64,000 nucleotides of DNA from Halopiger xanaduensis SH-6 (GCF_000217715.1 NC_015666.1:3484270-3548269); one strand, 5' to 3'; positions 25,660 through 35,475 are shown, counted from the stretch's first letter. The notes: generated from the sequence alone by a model not told the origin. Numbers and translations are program-made.

Positions 25660-26988
25660 ATGACCATCGTCGGCCTCGACGACACCGATTCCCGCGAGCG
25701 CGGGATGTGTACGACCTACGTCGCCGCGCAGGTCGCCGAGCGACTGCGACGCGACGGCGCCGACGTTACGCGCCTCTTACTCGTGCGGCTCAACCCGGCC
25801 GTCGAGTACAAGACGCGGGGCAACGCCGCGCTGGCGATCCACGCCGACTGCGATCCCGACCGCGCGTTCGAGATCGCGCGAGAGCACCTCGAGGCGCTCG
25901 CGGAGACGGCCGACGAGCGGACGAATCCGGGGCTGGTGGTTGCGGATGTCGATGCCGACGCCGCTGATCCGATCCCCGACGACATCGCTACGTTCGCCCG
26001 CCGCGCGATCCGCGAGGAACTCCCGCTCGAGGCCGCGACGGATCTCCTCGAACACCACGAATACCGCGCGTGGGGCGCCGGCAACGGCCGCGGCCGGATC
26101 GGCGCGCTGGCCGCCGTCGGCGCGTGGCGGGCGCTCGAGGAGTGGACCCACGAGTACATCTCCTACCGCGAACCCGATCGGTGGGGAACCCCGCGCGAGG
26201 TCGACGACGAAAGCGTCTTCGCGGCGGCCGACTGGGGCTATCCCGCGGTCTGGGACACCGTCGACCGGGGCGAAAACGAGACGGTCTGCGTTCCCCACAC
26301 GCCGGGCCCGATCCTCCACGGCATCCGGGGCGACGACCCCGACGCCGTCCGTGCCGTCGCCGAGCGCATCGACAGCGAACCCGTCGACTCGAGTCAGTTG
26401 TTCGTTACGAACCAGGGTACCGACGTCCACCTGCAGGACGGAACGATCGACGCGGTCCGGAACGGCCGCGCCTATCGGCTCGAGGGGCGGGTCGCGACGG
26501 TGCCGGAGACGCGACGCGGCGGCCACGTCTTTTTCGAACTCGCAGCGCCGAGTGAGAGGATTGAGACCGCCGAGGGCGAGGGCGAGGACGACCAACCTGT
26601 CGCCCACCGCCTCGAGTGCGCCGCCTTCGAGCCGACCAAGCGGTTCCGCGATCGGGTCCGCTCGCTCCGCGTCGGCGACCGGCTCACCGTCTGCGGCGAG
26701 GTCTCGCGCGGAACGCTCAAACTCGAGAAGTTCGCGGTTCGAGACCTCGTGACGACCGAGCGAGTGACGCCGACCTGTCCGGACTGTGACCGGCGGATGG
26801 AGAGCGCCGGCCGCAATCAGGGCTATCGCTGCCGCGAGTGCGGGACGAGCGCGCCCGGGAAGGAAGAAGTGCCCCTCGAGCGCGACCTCGAGGAAGGATG
26901 GTACGAGGTGCCGCCGTGTGCGCGGCGCCACATCGCGAAACCGCTGGTTCGCGGGGGGTTCGACGCGCCGACGCATCCGGAGCGGTAG
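25660..26988 (+). CDS. tiaS: tRNA(Ile2) 2-agmatinylcytidine synthetase TiaS
   Basis: TiaS attaches agmatine to C34 of the AUA-reading tRNA-Ile in archaea. The 442-residue protein matches the whole family. The N-terminal kinase-like region starts 'IVGLDDTDSRERGMCTTYVA' with the catalytic/metal Asp residues. The TCKD domain spans about 1-200, an OB-fold lies at about 270-345 ('YRLEGRVATVPETRRGGHVF'), and the C-terminal zinc ribbon has 'CPDC' and 'CREC' (about 368-395). ATG 25660 gives the conserved N-terminus. It is an essential housekeeping gene with no operon partner here. Confidence 0.93.
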   Translation: MTIVGLDDTDSRERGMCTTYVAAQVAERLRRDGADVTRLLLVRLNPAVEYKTRGNAALAIHADCDPDRAFEIAREHLEALAETADERTNPGLVVADVDADAADPIPDDIATFARRAIREELPLEAATDLLEHHEYRAWGAGNGRGRIGALAAVGAWRALEEWTHEYISYREPDRWGTPREVDDESVFAAADWGYPAVWDTVDRGENETVCVPHTPGPILHGIRGDDPDAVRAVAERIDSEPVDSSQLFVTNQGTDVHLQDGTIDAVRNGRAYRLEGRVATVPETRRGGHVFFELAAPSERIETAEGEGEDDQPVAHRLECAAFEPTKRFRDRVRSLRVGDRLTVCGEVSRGTLKLEKFAVRDLVTTERVTPTCPDCDRRMESAGRNQGYRCRECGTSAPGKEEVPLERDLEEGWYEVPPCARRHIAKPLVRGGFDAPTHPER

Positions 26989-27192
26989 CGCTGGGAAACG
27001 CCCTCACGACGGATACCGCCCGCAGCGTATTCCGCGTTGGCGCGCCCCCGCTCTCGAGTGCGCCATCATGATCGAGGCACCGCTGTAGGCTCTATACGCC
27101 CGCAAACGTAGTTTCAGATTAGTCTCGAGTATTTTTCCGCACGATTCGTGTCACACCCGTCCGCGTCCGCGGCGGGTGCGATGGGGCCGCCG

Positions 27193-29184
27193 TTAGACGC
27201 GTCGGCGCGCCGCGAGCAGCGCCACGGCGATGGCGCCGCCGATCAGTCCGGCGGCCGGTCCGAAGCCGGGCATGCCGTCGCCGCCCTCGGCGTCGACGCC
27301 GAGGTAGGTCGTCGCCGCTTCGGTGTCCATCTCGGCGAACTCGCGGTCGCCCTCGCCGGGCTCGTAGACGTCGGTGTCGTCGTCGACGAGTCCTTGCTCG
27401 GCGAGTGCATCCTGATCGAGTTCTTCGCCGTCGGGATCCTCGACGTAGACGTAGGTCGCGCCCTCGTCGCTCCCGCCGGAGATCTGCGTCAGCACGACGT
27501 TCTCGCCGAGGATGCCGTCCTCGAGGAGCGATTCCGTGCCGTTGAACTTCGCGCCCGCCTCGAGTTCGACGGTCTCGTTGTCGAAGTCGAGGTCGACCTT
27601 CGCGATCTCGAGTTCGGACTCCTCGAGCGCGGACGCGAACGCGCCGAACTGGCCGGCGTCTTGCTCCTGGCGGATCGAATCCGCAACCGAGGTGAGCGCG
27701 GTCTCGGCGAGATCCTCCGTCCCGATCTCCACGTTACCGTCGACGCTGATCTGTTCGTCCTCGGTGGCGGCGTTGAACTCGAAGACGACCCGCTCGTCGC
27801 TCATGTCGATCCCGCGGTCGGCGAGTTCGTCCGTGTACGCGTCGTAGTTCTCCGTGTCGCCGGTCGCCGTCGCCTCGAGTTCGACCCGGTTGTCGTCGGT
27901 GTAGGTCGCGCTCGCGTCCCACTCGAACGTCGATCGGAGATCCGCGGCCTGCTGGGCCTCGAGTCGAGTCTCGAAGTCCTCGAGTTGCTCGCCGAACTGG
28001 TCCGCGTCGTCGCCCTCGAGTTCGTCTTCCATCGAGGCCTCGCTGAGTTCGACGGCGGACGTCAGCAGCGGCGCGTACTCGCCGATCTCGACGGTCCATG
28101 TTGCGTCCATCGCCTCGGCGCTCGAGGTGAGGTCGAACTGGACCGTCTCGATCTCGACATTCGTCACCTGCCCGGCGATTTCTTCTGCCTCCTCGCGATC
28201 GAGGTCGGCCGTCGAATCGTCGGCGAGTTCGTCGGCGAGATTGTCCTCGAGGTCGTCGATCCCCTCGTAGGTGATCGTGTAGTCGAGTTCTTTCCAGTAG
28301 GTGTCTGCACTCTGCTCTTCGAAGCTGTGGTGGTCGATCTCGACCGTCACGTCGCCGCCGAGATCGTCCGCGAGGGAGCTGTACTGCTCCTCGAGCGTCG
28401 CTTTCGCGTCGGCTTCAGTTCCCCACTGCTCGGCGGGGTCCGTCAGGAACGCCTGCTCGGTCCCGCGCTCGCTGACCGCGACTTCGTAGCCGTTTTCGGT
28501 TTCGGTTTCGGTCAGGTCGAACGCGAACGTCTCCTCGGGCGAGTCGCCCGTCGCCATCGAACTGGCGCCGAAGTCGACGCTTACGTTGCCGGACGTTCGG
28601 AACGTGTCGGCGGTCGTCTCGATCGATCCGGAAGTCTCTGCGGACTCGAACAGCGAGGCCTGCTGGGTCGACGACAGCTGCTGGATATCGCCCGACTCGC
28701 CGCCCCCGAGCAGCGCGTAGACGTCCGCGTCGAACTCGCTGGTCTCGGCGCTTTGCTCGCCGCTGATCTGGACGTCGAGGTCCTCGACCTCCGGCGGCTG
28801 TTCCATCGTGAGCGCGCCGTTAGCCGAGAACATGTCGTCCTCGAGGACGGCGCTTACGTTCCCTTCGGCGTTCTCCAGTTCGCCGTCTTCGACGTCGTCT
28901 GCGATGAGGACGTGGGCCAGTCCCTCGGTGACGTCGGCGCCGATCTGGTACTCTTTGACGTCGTTGTCATCGTCCGCATAGACGAGGACGCCGCTCCCGT
29001 CGTCGTTCAGGTACAGTTCGTCCGCGCTCTCGAGTGCGTCATCGGTATCCGCACCGGCCTGGGCCTGGGTCGCCCCGGCCAGTCCGCTCGTCGCAAGCAC
29101 CGAAAGCACCACGAGCACCGCGAGGCCGAGCGCTCGCACCGAGCGCCGCCCCGGTAGCAGTCCCGAATTCGTATCCGTAGGCAT
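27193..29184 (-). CDS. Secreted PGF-CTERM surface protein
   Basis: A 663-residue very acidic exported protein. An N-terminal signal (about 1-42, 'ALGLAVLVVLSVLATSGLAG') precedes a long Asp/Glu-rich ectodomain with several N-x-S/T sites. The C-terminus carries the archaeosortase recognition signature 'PGFGPAAG', a hydrophobic stretch and a terminal 'ARRRV', i.e. a PGF-CTERM tail. Archaeosortase A is expected to cleave it and attach a lipid anchor. The ectodomain has no fold I recognise. The promoter TATA (29211-29220) is 30 bases before ATG 29184. Confidence 0.85.
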   Translation of the reverse strand: MPTDTNSGLLPGRRSVRALGLAVLVVLSVLATSGLAGATQAQAGADTDDALESADELYLNDDGSGVLVYADDDNDVKEYQIGADVTEGLAHVLIADDVEDGELENAEGNVSAVLEDDMFSANGALTMEQPPEVEDLDVQISGEQSAETSEFDADVYALLGGGESGDIQQLSSTQQASLFESAETSGSIETTADTFRTSGNVSVDFGASSMATGDSPEETFAFDLTETETENGYEVAVSERGTEQAFLTDPAEQWGTEADAKATLEEQYSSLADDLGGDVTVEIDHHSFEEQSADTYWKELDYTITYEGIDDLEDNLADELADDSTADLDREEAEEIAGQVTNVEIETVQFDLTSSAEAMDATWTVEIGEYAPLLTSAVELSEASMEDELEGDDADQFGEQLEDFETRLEAQQAADLRSTFEWDASATYTDDNRVELEATATGDTENYDAYTDELADRGIDMSDERVVFEFNAATEDEQISVDGNVEIGTEDLAETALTSVADSIRQEQDAGQFGAFASALEESELEIAKVDLDFDNETVELEAGAKFNGTESLLEDGILGENVVLTQISGGSDEGATYVYVEDPDGEELDQDALAEQGLVDDDTDVYEPGEGDREFAEMDTEAATTYLGVDAEGGDGMPGFGPAAGLIGGAIAVALLAARRRV

Positions 29185-29210
29185 GTGCTCTCTCCGTTCT
29201 CAGCCCCTAC

Positions 29211-29220
29211 TTATAAATAT
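29211..29220 (-). promoter_or_regulatory. TATA box of the PGF-CTERM gene
   Basis: ATATTTATAA on the minus strand, about 30 bases before ATG 29184. Confidence 0.6.
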
Positions 29221-29305
29221 TCAAACTCGATTTCCCCGACAGAATATCCTCGTTCGACGGACGCGTCGACCGCGATACCGCCGCGGTGGAGAATTCGTGT
29301 GCGCT

Positions 29306-29341
29306 AGCACTCGAGTGCTGGCACCGCGACTCGAGTGCTGG
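29306..29341. repeat. Palindrome and direct repeat built on CTCGAGTGCTGG
   Basis: AGCACTCGAGTGCT (29306-29319) is a perfect 14-bp palindrome. The unit CTCGAGTGCTGG occurs at 29310-29321 and again at 29330-29341, 20 bases (about two helix turns) apart. It lies about 90 bases upstream of the PGF-CTERM promoter and 60 bases past the end of the next gene. Confidence 0.45.
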
Positions 29342-29401
29342 TGCTACGGCTCAACGGTTGGTGCCGTGGGCGGAAAACGCGGGACGCAGAACGCAGAACC
29401 G

Positions 29402-29611
29402 TTAGGAGACGCTGACGCCCTGCCGCACGAGAAAGTCGCTCGCCGCCTTGATCTCGACGGGACTGCCGATGATCCGACAGTACCCCTCCCCCTCGTCGAA
29501 GATCGTGACCGTGAACTGCTCCTCGAGCTGCGACTCGAGGTCCGCGATCTCGAGGGTCTCCCGTCGAAGAACGATCTGGGTACTATCGCGCAGTCGCGCC
29601 GGATCGGGCAT
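29402..29611 (-). CDS. Small haloarchaeal protein (VNG_1110C-like)
   Basis: A 69-residue soluble protein: an N-terminal 'MPDPARLRDSTQIVLRRE', a helix 'LESQLEEQFTVTIFDEGE', a strand 'YCRIIGSPVEIKAASDFL' and the end 'RQGVSVS'. This pattern matches my memory of the small conserved haloarchaeal VNG_1110C family; the function is unknown. Its fold looks like a single alpha/beta (KH- or ACT-like) unit. The start at 29611 gives the conserved N-terminus. Confidence 0.75.
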   Translation of the reverse strand: MPDPARLRDSTQIVLRRETLEIADLESQLEEQFTVTIFDEGEGYCRIIGSPVEIKAASDFLVRQGVSVS

Positions 29612-29808
29612 CGTACGGATCGACGTTATCCGGCTCGGGGTTTATGTGTGTCGAAGTCAGTTTGTATCGGTAATGAGTCGGATTCGAGGAGTCTCGCGGC
29701 CATCTATCCGGTATTTGCGCACCCTTCGAGTGGCGTTCCGAGAGCGGGCGAGGAGCGGCATTCCGAACCTTCTTGTTGGTGAAACGAATTGTTTCTATTA
29801 GTTCGACT

Positions 29809-30198
29809 ATGCGTCCGCTCCTCCGCTATGTCCTGTCGCTGGTCGTCGGTGTCGGAGTGACCGCGGTCACGGTACAGGTCACCGGAACGACCGATCCGAT
29901 CGTGTGGTCGCTGCTGCCGCTTTACGCCGCGGCGACCGCGCTCGTGGTCGGACACGCGGACGGCTGGGCTCGCCTCCTCCGAGCCGGCCGGAACCGCGGT
30001 GGGGGGCAGAAACTCGGCGCAATCGGGGGCGGAGTCGGCGCGCTCACGTTCTCCCTGCTGTTTTCCGTGTCGATCCCCGCCGGCGTCGCGGGGGTGGGAC
30101 TGTTGCTGTTCGGTCAGGCCCTGACCGTCGCCGATTACGAGGCACAACGCGGCGAGGCCCCTCCTGCCCGTACCCGCGACGGCGGCAGCGCGAACTGA
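29809..30198 (+). CDS. Small membrane protein of unknown function
   Basis: A 129-residue protein with about four hydrophobic spans: 'LLRYVLSLVVGVGVTAVTVQ', 'VWSLLPLYAAATALVVGH', 'LGAIGGGVGALTFSLLFSVS' and 'AGVAGVGLLLFGQALTV'. They are joined by a basic Gly/Arg loop. The C-terminal 20 residues are polar. An in-frame upstream start (29773) would add twelve residues that do not extend the first span. It lies 87 bases before the DRG GTPase on the same strand and may share a transcript. No family is recognised. Confidence 0.65.
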   Translation: MRPLLRYVLSLVVGVGVTAVTVQVTGTTDPIVWSLLPLYAAATALVVGHADGWARLLRAGRNRGGGQKLGAIGGGVGALTFSLLFSVSIPAGVAGVGLLLFGQALTVADYEAQRGEAPPARTRDGGSAN

Positions 30199-30285
30199 TC
30201 GCCCTCGACCTCGAGGGCGTTCCCGAGTCGACCGACCGGGCGGCATGGAAAGTGTTTTTCGGCGCGGGCGGTTGGATACTGACAA

Positions 30286-31398
30286 ATGGGGCTCGAGGAG
30301 GAGATCGAGGAGATCGAGGAAGAAATCGCCAACACGCCCTACAACAAGTCGACGGAGGCCCACATCGGCCGGCTCAAGTCGAAGCTCGCGGAGAAGAAGG
30401 AGAAGCTGGAGAATCAGCAATCCGGTTCGGGCGGCGGTGGCGGCTACTCCGTCGAGAAACACGGCGACGCGACCGTCGCGCTGGTCGGATTCCCGAGCGT
30501 CGGCAAGTCGTCGCTGCTGAACTCGCTGACCAACGCCGAGAGCGAGACCGGCTCCTACGAGTTCACGACGCTGGACGTCAACCCCGGGATGCTCCACCAC
30601 CGCGGCGCGAACATCCAGATGCTGGACGTTCCCGGGCTCATCGAAGGGGCGGCCGCGGGCAAGGGCGACGGCCAGCAGGTGCTCGCGGTCGTCCGCAACG
30701 CCGACCTGATCATCTTCGTCCTCTCCGTGTTCGAGATCGACCAGTACGACCGCCTGCAGGAGGAGTTGTACGACATCAACATCCGCGTCGATCAGGAGCC
30801 GCCGCGAGTGACGGTGCGCCCGAAGATCAAGGACGGCATCAAGATCACCTCGAGCACCGACCAGGACTTAGACGAGGAGACGATCAAGCACGTGCTCCGC
30901 GAGCACGGGTACGTCAACGCCGACGTCAACCTTCAGGAGACCGTCACCATCGACCGGCTGGTCGACGGCCTGATGGAAAATCGCGAGTACATCCCCTCGA
31001 TCACCTGCGTCAACAAGGTCGACCTCATCGAGCCCGATTACAAGGAAACGGTGGACGAGGAACTCCGCGAACGCGGGCTCGACCCCGAGGAAGTGACGTT
31101 CATCAGCGCCGAGAAGGAGAAGGGCCTCGAGGCCCTGAAAGATCGGATCTGGGAGAACCTCGGCCTCATCCGGGTCTACATGGACAAGCCCGGCCGCGGC
31201 GTCGACTGGGAGGAGCCGCTGGTCATCGAGGAGGGGTCGACCGTCGGCGAGGCCATCGAGAAACTCGGCGGCGAGATGGAAGAGCGGTTCCGCTTCGCCC
31301 GCGTCACCGGCCCCAGCGCGACCCACGACGAACAGCAGGTCGGCAAGGATCACGTGCTCGAGGACGAGGACGTGCTGAAGCTGATTCTGCGGCGCTGA
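30286..31398 (+). CDS. DRG-family (Obg/HflX superfamily) GTPase
   Basis: A 370-residue developmentally-regulated-GTP-binding protein, universal in archaea and eukaryotes and linked to translation. An N-terminal helical hairpin ('LEEEIEEIEEEIANTPYNKS') is followed by G1 'GFPSVGKSS' (about 68-76), the G2/DRG loop 'YEFTTLDVNPGML', G3 'DVPGLIEGAAAGKGDG', G4 'NKVD' (about 243-246) and a C-terminal TGS domain ('LIRVYMDKPGRG', 'RFARVTGPSATHD'). All GTP-binding motifs are intact and the length is standard. Confidence 0.95.
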   Translation: MGLEEEIEEIEEEIANTPYNKSTEAHIGRLKSKLAEKKEKLENQQSGSGGGGGYSVEKHGDATVALVGFPSVGKSSLLNSLTNAESETGSYEFTTLDVNPGMLHHRGANIQMLDVPGLIEGAAAGKGDGQQVLAVVRNADLIIFVLSVFEIDQYDRLQEELYDINIRVDQEPPRVTVRPKIKDGIKITSSTDQDLDEETIKHVLREHGYVNADVNLQETVTIDRLVDGLMENREYIPSITCVNKVDLIEPDYKETVDEELRERGLDPEEVTFISAEKEKGLEALKDRIWENLGLIRVYMDKPGRGVDWEEPLVIEEGSTVGEAIEKLGGEMEERFRFARVTGPSATHDEQQVGKDHVLEDEDVLKLILRR

Positions 31399-31517
31399 GG
31401 CGGATCGAATCTCGAATCTCGTTTCTCCCGTTTTGCCAGCTCGTGTGCCTACCGCTGAAAGTCCCGTCACCGGAGGAATGCGCAATATTATCCGCTTGCT
31501 CAGTCGAGTGACGGACG

Positions 31518-33236
31518 ATGTCCGAATTCGGGGTCCTCTCGCTCGTCCCGCCGCTGCTGGCGATCGTCCTCGCGATCGCGACCCGGCGGCCGATGCTGTC
31601 GCTGTTTCTGGGGATCTGGTCGGGGGCGATCATCTACACCGAGAGCCTCGGCATCGCGCAGACGTTCGACTGGATCGTGGGCGCGATCATCGCCGACGAC
31701 GGCTTTCACGTCCAGATCCTGCTGTTTACGCTCCTGCTCGGGTCGGGCGTCGCGCTCATTTGGCGCCTCGGCGGCGCGACCGCCGTCCGCGAGTGGGCCA
31801 CGGCCCGGCTGCAAACCCAGCGGACCGTCGGGCTGACGACCTGGTTCCTCGGGATGGCCATGTTCTTCGACGACTACGCCAACACGGCCATCGTCGGCTC
31901 GACGATGCGCGAGATTTCGGACCAGCTGCGCATCTCCCGCGAGAAGCTCTCCTACATCGTCGACTCGACGGCCGCCCCCGTCGCGACGATCGCCCTCTCG
32001 AGTTGGGTCGCCTTCCAGCTCTCGCTGATCGGCGACGCCTACGAGGGCCTCGGAGCGGAAGGAGCGCCGACCGCCTTCGAAACGTTCGTGCGGTCGATCC
32101 CCTACAACACGTACGCGCTGCTGGCGATCGTGATGGTCGGGCTGATCGTCTACACCGGCCGCGATTACGGCGAGATGCTCGAGGCCGAACACCGCGCGCG
32201 GTCGACCGGGAAGGTGAGCCGCGAGGACGCCCAGCCGCTCCAGGAGGTCGAGAAGGATCTGGGCGCGCCGATCGAAACGCGCCCGATGCTGCGGACGTTC
32301 TTCGCGCCGGTGGTCGTCCTCGTCGCGGTCACGCTGGCCGGGGCGTTCTGGACCGGTTACCAGTCGTGGACGGCGTCCCAGGTCGAGGCCGGCGCGCCGA
32401 CGACCGTGCAGGGTGCGGCGGCCGCGGACGGGTACGTGCAGGTCTTCGTCGATATCGTCGGCGCCGGCGACTTCGCCGGGGCGCTGGTCTGGGGCTCGTT
32501 CGCGATGGTCGCGACCGCGATCGCGATCGGGATCGCCTACGACCTCTTCGACCTCGGCACCGCCGTCGACACCGTGCTCGACGGCTTCCGGCTCATGTTG
32601 ACCGCGGTCACGATCCTCGTCCTCGCGTGGACGATCAGCGCCGTCGCGGAAGCCCTCGAGACGGGGGCCTACGTCACGAATCTCGTCGGCGACGCGATCC
32701 CGACGGCCCTGCTCCCGGTGGTCGTCCTGTTCGTCGCCGCGTTCATCGCGTTCACGATGGGCTCGTCGTGGGCGACGATGGGGATCGTGACGCCGATCGC
32801 GATCGAACTCGCCTACGACCTCACGGGCGGATTCGACGCGATGCCGGTCGTCGTCGGCGCCGTCTTCTCGGGGGCGATCTTCGGCGACCATTCGTCGCCG
32901 ATCTCCGACACGACGGTGCTGTCCGCGACGTTCACCGGCGCGGATCTGATCGACCACGTGCGCACGCAACTCCCCTACGCCGTCACCGTCATGCTCGTCG
33001 TCGTGATCTGTTACCTGCTCGACGGTTACCTCGGCGTCTCGCCGCTCCTGTTTCTCCCGCTCGGCGTCGTCCTGCTGACCGGCCTCGTGTACGGCCTCTC
33101 CGAACTCGACGCGAGTCGGAAGGGACTGCACCCGATCGCCGCGGAGAGGGTGTCGCTCGAGGGCGGTCCCGACCGCGAGCACGGGCCCGAACGCGAACAG
33201 GACCGCGACGGGGAGTCCGAGTTCGGCAGCGACTAA
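31518..33236 (+). CDS. NhaC-family Na+/H+ antiporter-like transporter (second copy)
   Basis: A 572-residue protein with about eleven or twelve spans. NhaC superfamily features are 'LGIWSGAIIYTESLG', the conserved 'MFFDDYANTAIVGSTMREIS' region, 'FTMGSSWATMGIVTPIAIEL' and 'GAIFGDHSSPISDTTVLSA', the counterpart of the motif in the 17.1 kb copy. The C-terminal about 45 residues are a charged Glu/Arg tail. The central Asp pair in 'FFDDY' marks a different branch from the first copy, so the two probably differ in substrate or ion preference. It has its own upstream spacing of about 120 bases from drg. Confidence 0.83.
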   Translation: MSEFGVLSLVPPLLAIVLAIATRRPMLSLFLGIWSGAIIYTESLGIAQTFDWIVGAIIADDGFHVQILLFTLLLGSGVALIWRLGGATAVREWATARLQTQRTVGLTTWFLGMAMFFDDYANTAIVGSTMREISDQLRISREKLSYIVDSTAAPVATIALSSWVAFQLSLIGDAYEGLGAEGAPTAFETFVRSIPYNTYALLAIVMVGLIVYTGRDYGEMLEAEHRARSTGKVSREDAQPLQEVEKDLGAPIETRPMLRTFFAPVVVLVAVTLAGAFWTGYQSWTASQVEAGAPTTVQGAAAADGYVQVFVDIVGAGDFAGALVWGSFAMVATAIAIGIAYDLFDLGTAVDTVLDGFRLMLTAVTILVLAWTISAVAEALETGAYVTNLVGDAIPTALLPVVVLFVAAFIAFTMGSSWATMGIVTPIAIELAYDLTGGFDAMPVVVGAVFSGAIFGDHSSPISDTTVLSATFTGADLIDHVRTQLPYAVTVMLVVVICYLLDGYLGVSPLLFLPLGVVLLTGLVYGLSELDASRKGLHPIAAERVSLEGGPDREHGPEREQDRDGESEFGSD

Positions 33237-33292
33237 TCGGCCGCTTCGCCGGCTCCGCCACGTTTTTGCGGTCCGCAGGCGATGTTTCGCGT

Positions 33293-34087
33293 ATGGACGG
33301 AATCCTCGACCACACGATGATTCGCGTCGCCGATCTGGAGGAGTCGCTCGACTGGTATCGGACCCACCTCGAGTACGAGGAGAAGGACCGCTACGAGGGC
33401 GACGGCTTCACCATCGTCTACCTCGGGCCCGAGGACATGCACGAGGACGGGGCCATGCTCGAGATCACCCACAACGAGGGCGAGGAGCCCGAAGTGGGCG
33501 ACGCCTGGGGCCACATCGCCGTCCGCGTTCCCGAGGGCGAACTCGAGGACTACTACCAGCAGCTGATGGACGAGGGCGTCGACGACTACCGCGACCCCGA
33601 GTCCTGCGGCGGCGACTACGCGTTCGTCACGGACCCCGACGGCCACGAGATCGAGATCGTCCAGCGCGACCCCGACGCGGGCGCGCTCTGGTCGATCGAC
33701 CACACCATGATCCGCGTCGAGGACGCCGACGAGGCGCTGGGCTTCTGGACCCGAAAGTTCGAGTACGACGAGGTCGGCCGCTGGGAGGCCGACACCTTCG
33801 CGAACTACTTCGTCGAGCCCCGCGACGCCCCCGACGAGGCGATGTCCGTCGAACTCACCTACAACTACGACGGCCGCAGCTACGAGCAGGGCGACGCCTG
33901 GGGCCACCTCTGCGTCCGCGTCGACGACCTCGCAGAGGACTGGGACCAGCTCCTCGAGCGCGAGGCCGACGACTACCGCGACCCCGAGAGCAACGACAAC
34001 ATGTACGCGTTCACTACGGACCAGGACGGCCACGAGATCGAACTGATCGAGCGCGACCTCGAGGCCGACTCGCTGTTCCCGTTCTAA
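33293..34087 (+). CDS. Tandem VOC-fold (glyoxalase/dioxygenase-type) protein
   Basis: A 264-residue protein made of two clear VOC domains. Domain 1 spans about 1-125 ('LDHTMIRVADLEESLDWY' to 'DPDGHEIEIVQRD') and domain 2 about 132-264 ('IDHTMIRVEDADEALGFW' to 'DQDGHEIELIERD'). Each half has a His near the start and a Glu in the HEIE motif, the usual metal ligands, so both sites could bind metal. Glyoxalase I, ring-cleaving dioxygenases and resistance proteins share this fold; the reaction is not determined. The first half resembles lactoylglutathione lyase most. Confidence 0.85.
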   Translation: MDGILDHTMIRVADLEESLDWYRTHLEYEEKDRYEGDGFTIVYLGPEDMHEDGAMLEITHNEGEEPEVGDAWGHIAVRVPEGELEDYYQQLMDEGVDDYRDPESCGGDYAFVTDPDGHEIEIVQRDPDAGALWSIDHTMIRVEDADEALGFWTRKFEYDEVGRWEADTFANYFVEPRDAPDEAMSVELTYNYDGRSYEQGDAWGHLCVRVDDLAEDWDQLLEREADDYRDPESNDNMYAFTTDQDGHEIELIERDLEADSLFPF

Positions 34088-34283
34088 CGCCGCACCGGGC
34101 GGCTCCGGGTCCGTCGGCTCGGTAACGGCCGAACGGTACCCGTTTCGTCGTCCCTATTCCGACGGAGATAGCAAGCAGCGGCCGCCCCTCCTTTCACTGC
34201 GAACATCTCCCGAACGATTACTGTGATCGTTTGTTTCCAACGGTAATATTGCGGTCGGCGTCGAACCTGCAGTAGACGCACCG

Positions 34284-35438
34284 ATGACCGCGGACCACTG
34301 GAACCGGACGAGCGTGCCGAGACGAAAATTCTTAGGCGCAACGGGTGCGATCGGATCGGTCGTAATGGCCGGCTGTTCGAATTCCAACACGAGCGACGAG
34401 ACGAACGCCAACGGAAACGGGGACCGCTCCGGCGACACTGACGGCTCGAGTGACCAAGACAACCCGGTCGAGGTCACAGTCTACGAGGACGTCACCTACG
34501 CCGAGCGCGAGGCCGGCGAGATGAAACTCGACCTCTACGTCCCCGCAACCGACGGTCCGACGCCGCTCGTCGTCTACGTCCACGGCGGCGGCTGGGTTTT
34601 CGAGACCCGGAAGAACGCGCCCGACCTCGAGCGGTTCGCCGCCGAGTGGGGCTGCGCGATGGCGAGCGTCAGCTACCGGCTAGCGGAAGTCCCGGCGGAC
34701 GTAGACTTACCGTTCGACGTCGACCCGGAGAACCCGACGCCGCGGGGGGTCTTCCCCGACCCGATCGTCGACGTGAAGGCCGCGATCAGGTGGCTCCGGG
34801 CGAACGCCGACGAGTACGGCTTCGACGGCGAGCGGGTCGCGACGTGGGGCTCCTCCGCGGGCGGTCATCTGGCGGCGCTGGCCGGCGCGGTCGACGACGT
34901 GACCGAAATCGCCGGCAACGTCTACCCGGCCGCGGCCGTCGCGAAGGACGTCGCGCCCGACGAGTCCGGGGCCGTCCAGGCCGTCGTCGACTGGTACGGG
35001 ATCCACGATCTGCTCGAGTTGCCGGGCGGAGAGGCGTCGCTCGAGTCGCTTCTGCTCGGCGGTCCGGTCTCGGAAAATCAAGACGAGGCTCGACGCGCGA
35101 GTCCGGTCACCTACGTAACGGAGGACACGCCGCCGTTTTGCATCATGCACGGCCGTCAGGATCAGGTGGTCTCCGTCGAGCAGAGCCGGCTCCTGTTCGA
35201 CGCGCTGCAGGAGGTCCAGGTCGAGGCGACGTTCTACGAACTCCACGACCTCGGCCACGTCTGGGGCGCCGACTCCGAACGGACGGCGATGAACGTCCTC
35301 GAGACTACCCAGCCTGCACAGAGCGTGACGGCGACGGCCCATCTCGAGGCGGGCGAATCGACGAAGACGGCGCTCGCCGACCACCCGCCGGCAGGTCCGG
35401 ACGCGATCGGCACGTTCCTGGATCGAACGCTGCGGTAA
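34284..35438 (+). CDS. Tat-exported lipoprotein, alpha/beta-hydrolase (HSL-type esterase)
   Basis: A 384-residue protein. The N-terminal Tat signal has twin arginines ('PRRKFLGATGAIG') and ends in a lipobox 'VMAGC' (C29), so it should be exported folded and lipid-anchored outside the cell. A Ser/Asp/Asn-rich linker leads to an esterase domain. It has the oxyanion motif 'YVHGGGW' (about 98-104), nucleophile 'GSSAGG' (about 194-199), an acid in 'HGRQDQVVS' and the catalytic His in 'HDLGHVWG'. The hormone-sensitive-lipase-like HGGG motif suggests short acyl esters. It is a monocistronic gene with a TATA-like TAATATTGC before it. Confidence 0.85.
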   Translation: MTADHWNRTSVPRRKFLGATGAIGSVVMAGCSNSNTSDETNANGNGDRSGDTDGSSDQDNPVEVTVYEDVTYAEREAGEMKLDLYVPATDGPTPLVVYVHGGGWVFETRKNAPDLERFAAEWGCAMASVSYRLAEVPADVDLPFDVDPENPTPRGVFPDPIVDVKAAIRWLRANADEYGFDGERVATWGSSAGGHLAALAGAVDDVTEIAGNVYPAAAVAKDVAPDESGAVQAVVDWYGIHDLLELPGGEASLESLLLGGPVSENQDEARRASPVTYVTEDTPPFCIMHGRQDQVVSVEQSRLLFDALQEVQVEATFYELHDLGHVWGADSERTAMNVLETTQPAQSVTATAHLEAGESTKTALADHPPAGPDAIGTFLDRTLR

Positions 35439-35475
35439 CGGGGAGTGGCGGTTAACGTCCGTCGATCGACTGCGG

